The notes: generated by a model not told the origin, from the letters alone. Counted from the first letter of the stretch, positions 37,024-46,643 are shown. The stretch: 64,000 nucleotides of DNA from Actinotalea endophytica (GCF_025717005.1 NZ_JAOVZU010000002.1:159480-223479), one strand, 5' to 3'. Numbers and translations: made by a program.

Positions 37024-37911
37024 GTGCAGGTTCCGCTGCGGAGCCCCGACCTGTGGTTGCGGGGGCGTGCGGTGTGCCCGGGGCGCGCCGCGGTGATGGC
37101 CGTCGTCAACCGGACGGCCGACTCGTTCTACCCCGCCGCGCGCGCAGCGGACACGGCCGCGGCCGTGGCGGCGGTCGAGGTGGCCGTGCGGGACGGCGCG
37201 GACCTCGTCGACATCGGCGGCGTGCGCGCGGGACGTGGCGAACCGGTCGGCGTCACCGAGGAGATCGACCGGGTGCGGCCCGTGGTCGTCGCGGTCCGGG
37301 AGCGGTTCGCCGACCTGCCGATCAGCGTGGACACCTGGCGGGCCGAGGTCGCCGAGGCGGTCGCCGGCGTCGGGGTCGACCTGATCAACGACACCTGGGC
37401 GGGTCACGACCCCGACCTGGTCGGCGTTGCCGGACGCCACGGCCTGGGCGTGGTCGTCTCGCACACCGGCGGCGCCGAGCCGCGCACCGACCCGCTGCGC
37501 GTGGTCTACCCCGACGGCGTGCTCGCCGATGTCCTGGCGACGTTGCGGTCCGGCGCCGAGCGAGCCGTGGCGGCGGGGGTCGACCCGCGCTCGGTCCTCG
37601 TGGACCCGACCCACGACTTCGGCAAGACGACGTGGCACTCCCTCGAGCTGCTCCGCGCCACCGACGAGATCGCCGGGCTCGGGTACCCCACGCTGATGGC
37701 GCTGTCCCGCAAGGACTTCGTGGGGGAGTCGCTCGGCCTGCCGGTGGACGAACGGCTCGAGGGCACCCTCGCCGCGTCCGCGGTCGCGCTGTGGCTCGGA
37801 GCCGGGGTCCTGCGGGCGCACGACGTGCGGGCGACCCGGCGGGTGTCCGAGATGGTCGCCGTGCTGCGCGGGGACCTGCCGCCCGCTCGAGCGGTCCGGG
37901 GGCTCGCGTGA
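37024..37911 (+). CDS. folP2: Dihydropteroate synthase homologue, FolP2 type
   Basis: A 295-residue TIM-barrel protein of the dihydropteroate synthase family. It follows the mycobacterial FolP2 pattern rather than the folate enzyme FolP1: VVNRTADSFYP replaces the usual NVTPDSFSDGG, and DIGGVRAGRGEPV, HDFGKTTWHSLELLR and LSRKDFVGE match the FolP2 segments I remember. FolP2 proteins have not been shown to supply folate and their function is open; an activity on another substrate is possible. The GTG at 37024 follows GAGG. Its stop overlaps the start of the mannosyltransferase-like gene (GTGA), which suggests a functional link. Confidence 0.85.
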   Translation: MQVPLRSPDLWLRGRAVCPGRAAVMAVVNRTADSFYPAARAADTAAAVAAVEVAVRDGADLVDIGGVRAGRGEPVGVTEEIDRVRPVVVAVRERFADLPISVDTWRAEVAEAVAGVGVDLINDTWAGHDPDLVGVAGRHGLGVVVSHTGGAEPRTDPLRVVYPDGVLADVLATLRSGAERAVAAGVDPRSVLVDPTHDFGKTTWHSLELLRATDEIAGLGYPTLMALSRKDFVGESLGLPVDERLEGTLAASAVALWLGAGVLRAHDVRATRRVSEMVAVLRGDLPPARAVRGLA

Positions 37912-39191
37912 CCGACCCGTCGGCTCCCCCGAGCACGGCCTCGGCCGCCCGGACACCGGCCGTGGCGGACTCCGACGTGCCCGGCCGGTGGCAGCACCTG
38001 CTCGGCCGGTGGTGGGTGCGCGTGCTGCTGGTGACCTTGGCGGCCAGGCTGGTCAGCGCGGTGATCTTCGTGCTGGTCGCCCGGACCCAGGCGGCGAACC
38101 CGTGGACCGACGCGGCCCCGGGCTACTGGCAGTACACCGGGTTGATGTGGGACGCGTCCTGGTACCGGGAGATCGCCGAGCAGGGCTACCCGGCGGACCT
38201 TCCGGTCGGTGCCGACGGCCAGGTCCTGCAGAACGCGTGGGCGTTCTTCCCGCTCTTCCCGGCGCTGGTGCGCGGTCTGATGGCCCTGACCGGCGGCTCC
38301 TGGACGCTCCTCGCGCCGTTGACCTCGCTCGTGCTCGGCACCGTGGCGATGCTGGTGGTGCACCAGGTGGTGGCGGATGCCGTCGGCGCCCCGCACGCCG
38401 AGCCGCTGCCCGAGCGGGTACGTCGGGGCGCGCCACTGCTCACGGTGGCGCTGCTCAGCACATCCGCCTCGGCGCCCGTGCTGCAGGTCGGGTACACCGA
38501 GGCCCTCGCGCTGCTCGGCGTCGCCGTCGCGCTGTGGGCGCTGCAACGCGAGCAGTACCTGGTCGCGGCGACGGCCGTGGCGGCCCTCGGGTTCACGCGT
38601 GCGGTCGCGCTGCCGCTCGCGGTGGTCGCGCTGGCGCACGGGATCGCCCGGTGGCGTTCCGGGCGGGCCTTCCCGTGGCGCTCGAGGCTCGCGGTCGCCG
38701 GTGTGGCCGGTGTCGCCGTCGTGTCGGGGTTCGCCTGGCCGGCGATCGTCGGTCGGGCCACCGGGGTCGCCGACGCGTATCTCCTGACCCAGGGTGCCTG
38801 GCGCGGCCGCGGCGAGGTGGTGCCGCTGCTGCCCTGGGTCGACGTCGCGCAGTGGTGGCTCGGCTCGTGGGGTGTGCCGGTGCTCGGTCTGACCACCGCT
38901 CTGCTCGTGATCGGGCTGGCCTCGCGCCCGCTGCGCAGGCTCGGTGTGGTGGCCTGGGGCTGGACGGTCGCCTACTCCGGGTACCTGATCGGGGTGCTCG
39001 AACCGGGGACCAGCCTGGTGCGGTTCGCGCTGCTCGCCTTCCCCGCGTGGGGCGCGCTGGCGTGCGTGGTGCTCCCGTCGCGGCGACCCCGCGCGTGGTC
39101 GGTCGTGCTGGTCGTCGCCGGGCTGGTCGGGCAGGTGGCGTGGATCGCTCTGCTGTGGCGTCTGGTGCCGCCCAGCGGGTGGCCCCCGTGA
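37908..39191 (+). CDS. Polytopic PIG-V-like mannosyltransferase
   Basis: A 427-residue membrane protein with about nine to ten hydrophobic segments. After the first segment it has the WDASWYREIAEQGYP loop (about residues 82-96), typical of PIG-V and related polyprenol-phosphate-dependent mannosyltransferases, whose acidic residue is catalytic. It would add a mannose, perhaps to a lipid-linked glycan, on the outer membrane face. The acceptor is unknown. Its GTG overlaps the folP2 stop, so the two are co-translated. In mycobacteria the matching position holds gpgS, a different glycosyltransferase. Confidence 0.75.
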   Translation: MTDPSAPPSTASAARTPAVADSDVPGRWQHLLGRWWVRVLLVTLAARLVSAVIFVLVARTQAANPWTDAAPGYWQYTGLMWDASWYREIAEQGYPADLPVGADGQVLQNAWAFFPLFPALVRGLMALTGGSWTLLAPLTSLVLGTVAMLVVHQVVADAVGAPHAEPLPERVRRGAPLLTVALLSTSASAPVLQVGYTEALALLGVAVALWALQREQYLVAATAVAALGFTRAVALPLAVVALAHGIARWRSGRAFPWRSRLAVAGVAGVAVVSGFAWPAIVGRATGVADAYLLTQGAWRGRGEVVPLLPWVDVAQWWLGSWGVPVLGLTTALLVIGLASRPLRRLGVVAWGWTVAYSGYLIGVLEPGTSLVRFALLAFPAWGALACVVLPSRRPRAWSVVLVVAGLVGQVAWIALLWRLVPPSGWPP

Positions 39192-39213
39192 GCGGCGCGG
39201 GTGGCGGGTGAAC

Positions 39214-39293
39214 TAGACTCTGCGACGGACATCCGCCCCGATGTGAGACCTCGCGTCCGCCGGGGTCGGGCAGGACTCACCTAGGAGGTTCCT
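39214..39293 (+). promoter_or_regulatory. Promoter and leader of the DUF3117 gene
   Basis: TAGACT (39214-39219) is a good -10 element, so transcription would start near 39226, leaving about 68 bases of leader. ACATC and GATGT inside it can form a small hairpin. AGGAGG at 39283-39288, five bases before a TTG, is a perfect ribosome site. Confidence 0.45.
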
Positions 39294-39461
39294 TTGGCCG
39301 CGATGAAGCCCAGGACGGGCGACGGGCCGCTCGAGGTCACGAAGGAGGGCCGCGGCATCGTGATGCGCGTGCCGCTCGAGGGCGGCGGGCGTCTGGTCGT
39401 CGAGCTGAACGCGGCGGAGGCGAGCGAGCTCGGTGAGGCCCTGACCTCCGTCGCGGGCTGA
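39294..39461 (+). CDS. DUF3117 family protein, TTG start
   Basis: A 55-residue protein almost identical in layout to a highly conserved actinobacterial family of unknown function (Rv1211-like). The N-terminal 'KPRTGDGPLEVTKEGRGIVMR' style block and 'PLEGGGRLVVELNAAEA' block are diagnostic. The TTG at 39294 is chosen because AGGAGG lies five bases upstream and the family begins with the same AAMKPRTG residues; an internal ATG lies three codons later. The high conservation of so short a protein suggests a binding role. It is followed within ten bases by the aminopeptidase gene. Confidence 0.9.
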   Translation: MAAMKPRTGDGPLEVTKEGRGIVMRVPLEGGGRLVVELNAAEASELGEALTSVAG

Positions 39462-39469
39462 GCACCCCG

Positions 39470-40996
39470 GTGCCTCCTCGGCGCCGGGAGACGGCGGTCG
39501 TGCCGCCGCTCCCTGGGGTTCTGGTGCGGCCCGGATCGGTCGCGGACGACCCGTTCGACGGTGTCGCCGCGCTCGTTCTGCCGCTCGCCCCGGGCGAGGA
39601 CGGTGTGGAGCCCCGTGAGGGCGTGGTCGACGCGGCCGTCCGCTACGGCATCGACCTCGGCGACCTTGCGGACCGCAACGGCGCCGGCGGTGCTGCGGGC
39701 GACGTGGCGGCCGTGGACCTCCCGCGGCCGCACGGTGCCCGGACGCTGCCCTGGGACGCGCTGCCGCTGAGGCTCGTGTTCGTGGGTGTCGGCGACGGTG
39801 GCGTGACCGCCCTGCGACGTGCGGGCGCCGCGGTCGCCAGGTCCACCCGCGGCTTGGGCGAGGTCGTCGCCTCCGTGGTCCGCGGCGCGTCGGCCGCGCA
39901 CCAGCAGGCGTTCGTCGAGGGCTACCTGCTCGCCTCCTATCGCCACCCGCCGGCCAAGGGGCCGAGCGCCGCGCAGCGACTCGTGCTGCTCGACGGTGAC
40001 GACGAGGCGGTCGCTCGCGCGCAGGTCGTGTCGAAGGCCTCGTGGACCGCGCGGGTGCTCGCCGTCACGCCGTCCAGCACGAAGAACCCGGCGTGGGTCG
40101 CCGCTCGTGCGCAGGAGCTGGCCCGCGACGCCGGCCTCGAGTACGAGGTCCTGGACGAGAAGGACCTCGCCGCGCAGGGTTTCGGTGGCCTGCTCGCGGT
40201 CGGTAGCGGGTCGGCGACCGGCCCGAGGCTCGTCCGGGTCACGTACCGGCCGGCCCAGCCGCTGTCGCACGTGGTGGTGGTCGGCAAGGGGATCACGTTC
40301 GACACCGGCGGCCTGTCGCTCAAGCCCCGCGAGTCGATGGCGTCGATGAAGACCGACATGACCGGCTCGGCCGTCGCGCTCGCCACCGTGCTCGGTGCCG
40401 CCGAGGCCGGCGTTCGGCATGAGGTCACCGCAGTGCTCGCGCTCGCCGAGAACGCGATCGGTGCCGCGTCCTACCGGCCCGGCGACGTCGTGACGGTGCG
40501 TGGCGGACGGACGGTCGAGGTGTCCAACACCGACGCCGAGGGCCGCATGGTGCTCGCCGACGCCCTGGTGCACGCGGACCTCACGCTCGACCCCGACGTG
40601 CTGATCGACGTCGCGACGCTCACCGGTGCCGCGACGTTGGCGCTCGGCCGGACGCACGGCGCGCTGTTCACCCCGGACGACGTTCTCGCCGCCGAGCTCA
40701 CCGCGGCCGGCGAAGCCTCGGGGGAGCGGTTGTGGCGGCTGCCGCTCGTCGCTGACTACCGCGGCGCGATCGACTCGGACATCGCCGACCTGCACCACGT
40801 CAACGGGCCGGGCTGGACCGGTGGAGGCGCGATCACCGCGGCCCTGTTCCTGCGCGAGTTCACCGGGGGTCGGCGCTGGGCGCACCTCGACGTCGCGGGT
40901 CCCGCTCGCGCCCCGAAGGCTGCCCACGAGGTGCCCGAGGGTGCGACGGGGTTCGGCGTGCGCGCGCTCCTGGCCTGGCTCTCGGCCGAGCACTGA
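39470..40996 (+). CDS. pepA: Leucyl aminopeptidase (M17)
   Basis: A cytosolic two-metal aminopeptidase that removes N-terminal residues from peptides. The 508-residue protein has an N-terminal domain with little conservation and a C-terminal catalytic domain with GKGITFDTGGLSLKP, the metal-ligand segment MKTDMTGSA and the family signature NTDAEGRMVL. All metal ligands look intact. The GTG at 39470 begins nine bases after the DUF3117 stop. It converges with the O-methyltransferase gene across a hairpin in which both stop codons are embedded. Other roles of the E. coli enzyme (site-specific recombination, gene regulation) cannot be inferred. Confidence 0.92.
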   Translation: MPPRRRETAVVPPLPGVLVRPGSVADDPFDGVAALVLPLAPGEDGVEPREGVVDAAVRYGIDLGDLADRNGAGGAAGDVAAVDLPRPHGARTLPWDALPLRLVFVGVGDGGVTALRRAGAAVARSTRGLGEVVASVVRGASAAHQQAFVEGYLLASYRHPPAKGPSAAQRLVLLDGDDEAVARAQVVSKASWTARVLAVTPSSTKNPAWVAARAQELARDAGLEYEVLDEKDLAAQGFGGLLAVGSGSATGPRLVRVTYRPAQPLSHVVVVGKGITFDTGGLSLKPRESMASMKTDMTGSAVALATVLGAAEAGVRHEVTAVLALAENAIGAASYRPGDVVTVRGGRTVEVSNTDAEGRMVLADALVHADLTLDPDVLIDVATLTGAATLALGRTHGALFTPDDVLAAELTAAGEASGERLWRLPLVADYRGAIDSDIADLHHVNGPGWTGGGAITAALFLREFTGGRRWAHLDVAGPARAPKAAHEVPEGATGFGVRALLAWLSAEH

Positions 40997-41027
40997 GCCG
41001 GCCGGCAGCGTGACGGTGCTCGGCTCA
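40994..41027. terminator. Bidirectional hairpin containing both stop codons
   Basis: TGAGCCG (40994-41000) pairs with CGGCTCA (41021-41027) across 20 bases. The left arm starts with the TGA of the aminopeptidase gene, and the right arm ends with the TGA (reverse strand) of the O-methyltransferase gene. This compact arrangement serves as a terminator for both. Confidence 0.5.
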
Positions 41028-41654
41028 GCGCCGCGCGGCCACCAGCACGCCGTCGCCGGTCGGCACCATCGCCGCGACCAGTCGCTCGTCGCTGCGCACG
41101 TGCTTGCCGAGCTCGCGCATCGCCGTGGTGAGCTCGTCCCGGCGGGCCGGGTCGGGGACACGGTCCTCGGCCATCGCGTGCGGCACGACCAGCAGACCCC
41201 CGGGGCGCAGCAGCCGGACCGCCTGCTCGACGTAGTCGGCGGCCTCGAGGGGGTCGCCGTCGACCACCACCATGTCGTAGGCACCGTCGGCCAGCCGGGG
41301 CAGCACCTCGAGGGCACGTCCGGTGATGGTGCGCGTGCGGGTCGGGCGCACCTGCTCGTCGGCGAAGGCCTGCTTGGCGGCGCGCTGATGCTCTGCCTCG
41401 GAGTCGATCGTGGTCAGCACACCGTCGGGTGCCATGCCGCGCAGCAGCCAGAGCCCGGAGACGCCGGCTCCGGTGCCGACCTCGGCGACCGCGGTGGCGC
41501 GGGTTGCGGCGGCGAGCACCGACAGCAGCGCACCGGTGCCGGGCGAGACCGCGCCGCAGCCCAGCTCGGCTGCGCGCTCGCTCGCGTGCAGCAGCACGTC
41601 GTCCGGGGTCCGGTAGTCCTCGCTGTGAGCCCAGCTCGCGGCCTTGTCGCTGAT
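41025..41654 (-). CDS. SAM-dependent O-methyltransferase, Rv1220c-like, apparent ATC start
   Basis: A 209-residue methyltransferase of the catechol/caffeoyl-CoA O-methyltransferase family. The SAM motif [14 protein letters not shown], the acidic TTIDSEAEH and the metal-binding DMVVVDGDP segment are present. The acceptor is unknown. Upstream of the conserved part no ATG, GTG or TTG is in frame near a ribosome site, but GGGAGGAGG is followed five bases later by an in-frame ATC (41654-41652), which gives a length close to that of Rv1220c. An in-frame GTG at 41762 is the fallback. It diverges from sigE, as in mycobacteria. Confidence 0.8.
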   Translation of the reverse strand: MSDKAASWAHSEDYRTPDDVLLHASERAAELGCGAVSPGTGALLSVLAAATRATAVAEVGTGAGVSGLWLLRGMAPDGVLTTIDSEAEHQRAAKQAFADEQVRPTRTRTITGRALEVLPRLADGAYDMVVVDGDPLEAADYVEQAVRLLRPGGLLVVPHAMAEDRVPDPARRDELTTAMRELGKHVRSDERLVAAMVPTGDGVLVAARR

Positions 41655-41745
41655 GGCATCCTCCTCCCGGCGCCTCGATGCTAGCCCCGCGGGAGGGCGC
41701 TTCCCGGGCGGCGCACCGGTCGGGAAGCACGAGGCCACCGGATCG

Positions 41746-41772
41746 GGAACACCGGGAGGCACCCGGACGTTG
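41746..41772 (+). promoter_or_regulatory. SigE-type ECF promoter upstream of sigE
   Basis: GGGAAC (41746-41751) and CGTTG (41768-41772) are 16 bases apart, matching the GGAAC-N15/16-CGTTG pattern of SigE-group ECF sigma factors. sigE would therefore activate its own transcription, about 30 bases before its start codon. Confidence 0.7.
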
Positions 41773-41800
41773 TGACGATCAGCAGCCCGGAGGAGGACAC

Positions 41801-42382
41801 GTGGACGTCGCGCACGACGCCCGCTCCGGCGTGCCCGGATGGGAGCAGATCGTCGCGGAGCACTCCGCGCGCGTGTACCGGCTCGCCTACCGACTCACCG
41901 GCAACCAGCACGACGCCGAGGACCTGACCCAGGAGACCTTCGTCCGGGTGTTCCGCTCGCTGTCCGGCTACCAGCCCGGCTCGTTCGAGGGCTGGCTCCA
42001 CCGGATCACGGTCAACCTCTTCCTCGACGGTGCGCGCCGACGGACCCGGATCCGGATGGAGCCGCTCGGTGAGGACGCCGACCGGCTGCCGTCGCAGTCC
42101 GCGGCCGACACCCCCGAACGCGGGTTCGAGCACGCCAACCTCGACACCGACGTGCAGCGCGCCCTCGACCGGCTCTCGCCGGAGTTCCGGGCGGCGGTCG
42201 TGCTGTGCGACATCGAGGGGCTCTCCTACGAGGAGATCGCCGTCACGCTCGGGATCAAGATGGGCACGGTCCGGTCCCGGATCCACCGTGCCCGCGCACA
42301 GCTGCGGGCCGAGCTCGCGCACCGTGCGCCCGCCGGTGCCACGCCGTCGACCGAGGCGGTGGGCCAGGAGGTCGGCGGGTGA
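41801..42382 (+). CDS. sigE: ECF RNA polymerase sigma factor SigE
   Basis: A 193-residue extracytoplasmic-function sigma factor. Region 2 has '[28 protein letters not shown]' style helices (about residues 26-55), which read the -10 element; region 4 (about 130-185, [22 protein letters not shown]) reads the -35. The position before rseA, htrA and tatB, and beside an O-methyltransferase gene, matches mycobacterial sigE, which controls envelope stress and surface repair. The GTG at 41801 follows GGAGGAGG. Its stop overlaps the anti-sigma start (GTGA), allowing balanced synthesis. Confidence 0.93.
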   Translation: MDVAHDARSGVPGWEQIVAEHSARVYRLAYRLTGNQHDAEDLTQETFVRVFRSLSGYQPGSFEGWLHRITVNLFLDGARRRTRIRMEPLGEDADRLPSQSAADTPERGFEHANLDTDVQRALDRLSPEFRAAVVLCDIEGLSYEEIAVTLGIKMGTVRSRIHRARAQLRAELAHRAPAGATPSTEAVGQEVGG

Positions 42383-43251
42383 GCCACCTCGGTCCGGAGA
42401 TCAGCGGCCTGCTCGACGGCCGGCTCGCGCCCGACGAGGCCGAGCGCGTGCTCGCCCACCTCGCGGTGTGCGACGACTGCGCGGCCGAGGTCGCGGCGGC
42501 ACGGGCGACCCGCGCGGCGCTCGCCGGGGCCGGTGACGTCACCCCGGACCCGCGGCTGACCGCGCGTCTGCTCGCCCTCGGTTCGGTGACACCGCCGGGC
42601 CCGCCGCGGCGCACGCCGCCGCTCGGCGCAGGGTCGCTGCCGATGCCGGGCTCCGGCCTGCCACACGGCACCGTCCGGGGCGACCTCGCGCCGCGTCGGC
42701 GCCCGCTGGTCCCGCTGCTCGCCGGGGTGGCCGGAGCGGGTCTGCTGGTCACCTGCTTCAGCCTCGGGAACGAGCCACAGGTCACCGTGGACGCCCGGCC
42801 GGCCCAGGCGCTGACCGCGCTCCAGATCGCGTCGGTGGCGACCGGCAGCCCGATCGACCTCGACGCGTGGTTCGCCGCCCACCCGTGGGCCGTCCCGGTC
42901 ACGGTGCCGGCCGGGCACCAGGTCGCGGCGGTGCGCACGGACGCCGACGAGCTCGAGATCGACCTGATCGGGCCGGACGGTCTCGTCGTGGTGCGCCAGA
43001 CCCGCGGGCGGCTCGGCGAGGTCGGGACGGCGATCGAGGTCGGCGGCCACGAGGTGCGCCAGCTCGCCAGCTCGCCACCGTGCGTCGCCTGGCAGGCGGG
43101 CGACGCCGTGGTCGCGGTCGTCGCCTCGGGGTCGCAGCAGGCCGTGGAGCCGGTCGTCGCCGCCTATCCTGTCGAGGCGTACGACGACGGCGCCTCGGCT
43201 CGGCTCGGGCGCGGTTGGCACGTTCTCCTGACAGCCTGGAGCAGCTCGTGA
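42379..43251 (+). CDS. rseA: Zinc-containing anti-sigma factor RseA
   Basis: A 290-residue membrane-anchored anti-sigma factor that holds SigE inactive. The zinc anti-sigma motif H27-x3-C31-x2-C34 (HLAVCDDC) is intact. A Pro-rich linker leads to one membrane segment (about residues 111-130), followed by an extracytoplasmic domain of about 155 residues. That outer domain is much larger than in the short mycobacterial RseA, and it may sense the signal or be cut by HtrA. It overlaps sigE and htrA by four bases each, so all three are translated together. Confidence 0.87.
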   Translation: MSHLGPEISGLLDGRLAPDEAERVLAHLAVCDDCAAEVAAARATRAALAGAGDVTPDPRLTARLLALGSVTPPGPPRRTPPLGAGSLPMPGSGLPHGTVRGDLAPRRRPLVPLLAGVAGAGLLVTCFSLGNEPQVTVDARPAQALTALQIASVATGSPIDLDAWFAAHPWAVPVTVPAGHQVAAVRTDADELEIDLIGPDGLVVVRQTRGRLGEVGTAIEVGGHEVRQLASSPPCVAWQAGDAVVAVVASGSQQAVEPVVAAYPVEAYDDGASARLGRGWHVLLTAWSSS

Positions 43252-44693
43252 CGACGACCCCGGACGGTGACCCGCAGGCCGGGCGTGACCCGCAGGCCGG
43301 GCGTGACCCGCAGGCCGGGCCGCCGACCTGGCCCACCAGCGCCTTCGGCGACCACCCCGACCCGACCCGTCCGGCGCCGGAGCAGGCTGCTGCCCCGGGC
43401 ATGGGCGGGGACCAGGGCGTCGCGCAGGCCGCCGGCGGGGACCAGGGCGCGGCGCAGGCCGCGGGCCCGGGGGTGCAGTGGGTGGGCCCGACGGCGACCT
43501 ACGAAGGGACGCCCCAGTCGTGGCCGGACGGCGCCGCCGAGGCGCCGCTGGACGCGACGAACTGGGCGACCGACTCATGGGGGCGGGCGCAGGTCGAGCG
43601 GCCCCGCCGCTCGCGCGCCGGCTGGCTCCTCGTCCCGATGCTCGTGCTCGCGCTGGTCGCCGGTGCGGTGGGCGGGGCGCTCGCCGAGCGCTACTGGCGC
43701 TCGCCCGACGCCGACCTCCCGCCGGCCGCCACCGCCCGCCCGGACGGTGGGGAGCTGACCGGGGTGGCCGCGATCGCCGCCCAGGTGCTGCCGAGCGTCG
43801 TGCTCATCGAGGTACGCGGGTCGACCGGCGAAGGCACCGGGTCGGGCTTCGTGCTGCGTGAGGACGGCTACCTGCTGACCAACGCCCACGTCGCGAACGC
43901 CGACGTCGGCGACGGCCGGACGACGACCGTGGTCTTCTCGGACGGCAGCCAGGTGGCGGCGGAGGTCGTCGGCTACACCACGGACTACGACCTGGCCGTG
44001 CTCAAGGTGGACCGGTCCGGCCTCGTCCCGCTCGTGCTCGGCGACTCGGACCAGGTGGTGGTCGGCGACCCCGTGGTCGCGGTGGGTGCGCCGCTCGGCC
44101 TTCAGGGGACCGTGACCACCGGGATCGTCAGCGCGCTGAACCGCCCCGTGACCGCGGGTGACACGGCGGCCACAGCGTTCATCAACGCGATCCAGACCGA
44201 CGCGGCGATCAACCCCGGCAACTCGGGCGGACCGCTGGTCAACGCCGCCGGTGAGGTGATCGGGATCAACTCCGCGATCGCCCAGCCGCCGGGCGGTGCG
44301 CTCACCGGGACCGCGGGCAGCATCGGCCTGGGCTTCTCGATCCCGTCGAACCAGGCGCGGTACACCGCCGAGCAGCTCATCGAGACCGGCAGCGCGACGT
44401 ACCCGATCATCGGCGTGCTGGTCGACTCCCGGTACACCGGCGAGGGCGTGATGGTGGCCGAGGAGGCGGTGGACGGGCAGGAGCCGGTGGTGCCGGACGG
44501 CCCCGCCGACCGTGCGGGCATCCAGCCCGGCGACATCATCCTGGCGATCGACGGGCGACCGGTGACCCAGCCGGACGAGCTCATCGTCGCGATCCGCGCC
44601 AAGCAGCCGGGGGACACGGTGACGTTGCGGGTGCGCACCGGTGACCAGGAGCGCGACGTGCGCGTCGTGCTCTCGGAGACGGCGAGCAGCTAG
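43248..44693 (+). CDS. htrA: HtrA-type membrane serine protease with PDZ domain
   Basis: A 481-residue protease of the DegP/HtrA family acting outside the membrane on damaged proteins. A repetitive cytoplasmic N terminus (about residues 1-120) precedes one membrane segment (about 125-145), a trypsin-like domain with His214, Asp248 and Ser326 (GNSGGPL), and a C-terminal PDZ domain (about 395-475). The triad is complete. The N terminus contains three DPQAGR repeats, variable in such proteins. The GTG overlaps the rseA stop. Control by SigE through the shared operon is likely. Confidence 0.9.
   Translation: MTTTPDGDPQAGRDPQAGRDPQAGPPTWPTSAFGDHPDPTRPAPEQAAAPGMGGDQGVAQAAGGDQGAAQAAGPGVQWVGPTATYEGTPQSWPDGAAEAPLDATNWATDSWGRAQVERPRRSRAGWLLVPMLVLALVAGAVGGALAERYWRSPDADLPPAATARPDGGELTGVAAIAAQVLPSVVLIEVRGSTGEGTGSGFVLREDGYLLTNAHVANADVGDGRTTTVVFSDGSQVAAEVVGYTTDYDLAVLKVDRSGLVPLVLGDSDQVVVGDPVVAVGAPLGLQGTVTTGIVSALNRPVTAGDTAATAFINAIQTDAAINPGNSGGPLVNAAGEVIGINSAIAQPPGGALTGTAGSIGLGFSIPSNQARYTAEQLIETGSATYPIIGVLVDSRYTGEGVMVAEEAVDGQEPVVPDGPADRAGIQPGDIILAIDGRPVTQPDELIVAIRAKQPGDTVTLRVRTGDQERDVRVVLSETASS
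43267..43320. repeat. Three tandem 18-bp repeats at the start of htrA
   Basis: Three exact copies of an 18-bp unit beginning GTGACCCGCAGGCCGGGC encode DPQAGR repeats in the cytoplasmic tail. The unit is a multiple of three, so copy changes stay in frame. Confidence 0.9.
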
Positions 44694-44702
44694 CCTGACG
44701 CG

Positions 44703-45023
44703 ATGGGTATCGGCGGGCCGGAGCTCCTGGTGCTCCTCGTCGTCGCTCTGGTCCTGGTCGGCCCGGAGCGGCTGCCGCACTACGCCGAGCGGCTCGGCCG
44801 CTGGGCCCGTGATGCCCGCGCCTTCGTCCGCACCGCCCGGCAGCGGGTGACCGACGAGACCGGCATGGACTGGGAGGAGCTGGACCCGAGGCGGTACGAC
44901 CCGCGTCGGATCGTGCGCGAGGCCCTCCTCGACGAGGACGACCCGCAGCCGGCCAAGCCCGCCTCGCCCGGGCCGAGGGCCGTCGCCGGGGGGCCGGCAC
45001 CGTTCGACGACGAGGCGACCTGA
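44703..45023 (+). CDS. tatB: Sec-independent translocase protein TatB
   Basis: TatB helps TatC receive folded proteins with twin-arginine signals. The 106-residue protein has the typical short N-terminal membrane segment (about residues 5-21) beginning GGPELLVLLVVALVLVGPERLP, the hinge GPERLP, an amphipathic helix and an acidic, Pro-rich tail. The order sigE-rseA-htrA-tatB matches mycobacteria. TAGCCT (44691-44696) lies six bases before the ATG and uses the htrA TAG stop as its first bases, so tatB can be made independently. tatA and tatC are not in the window. Confidence 0.9.
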   Translation: MGIGGPELLVLLVVALVLVGPERLPHYAERLGRWARDARAFVRTARQRVTDETGMDWEELDPRRYDPRRIVREALLDEDDPQPAKPASPGPRAVAGGPAPFDDEAT

Positions 45024-46103
<1,080 letters not shown>

Positions 46104-46643
46104 GTGCGTCTGCCCGAGCGCGCCGACGACCAGGTCCGCCTGGGCGTCGCGATCGCGCTCCCCGAGCCCCTGCGCAGTGACCTGCAGCGCGCGCGGGCCG
46201 GCTTCGGTGACCCGCTGGCCTGGAGCATCGTGCCGCACGTCACCCTGATCGGGCCGACCGTGGTGGACGTCGACGCGCTCCCGGAGGTGGACGCACACCT
46301 CGCCCGGATCGCCGCGTCACACGCCCCGTTCGCGCTGCACCTGCGTGGCACGGGCAGCTTCCGGCCGGTCTCCGACGTGGTCTTCGTGCAGGTGGTCGAG
46401 GGGATCGCGGCGTGCGAGGACCTCGAGCGGGATCTGCGCACCGGGCCGCTCGCGCAGCCGCTGCGGTTCCACTACCACCCGCACGTGACCGTCGCGCACG
46501 ACGTGCCGGCCGATGCCCTCGACCGCGCGTTCGACGAGCTCGCGGGCTTCGATGCCAGGTTCGACGCCGCCGAGGTCCAGGTCTTCGACGGTGATGACAC
46601 CGGGGTGTGGCGGATCGTCGACGCGTTGCCGCTCGGCGGCTGA
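46104..46643 (+). CDS. 2H phosphoesterase, 2'-5' RNA ligase family
   Basis: A 179-residue protein of the 2H phosphoesterase superfamily. The two catalytic motifs are seen as H45-V-T47 (PHVTLIG) and H127-V-T129 (PHVTVAH), symmetrically placed as expected. Members act on 2'-5' linkages or cyclic phosphates in RNA; the physiological substrate of the bacterial family is not settled. The GTG at 46104 follows the trpS stop directly without a spacer base, so translation is probably coupled to trpS. A link to tRNA processing is suggested by that position only. Confidence 0.85.
   Translation: MRLPERADDQVRLGVAIALPEPLRSDLQRARAGFGDPLAWSIVPHVTLIGPTVVDVDALPEVDAHLARIAASHAPFALHLRGTGSFRPVSDVVFVQVVEGIAACEDLERDLRTGPLAQPLRFHYHPHVTVAHDVPADALDRAFDELAGFDARFDAAEVQVFDGDDTGVWRIVDALPLGG

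Noticed and set aside
41657-41659. ATG start for the O-methyltransferase
   Set aside because: It is out of frame with the conserved protein and sits directly against the ribosome site, so it is too close to be efficient.
43267-43320. CRISPR-like repeats
   Set aside because: The copies are directly adjacent with no spacers and encode in-frame DPQAGR; there are no cas genes in the window.
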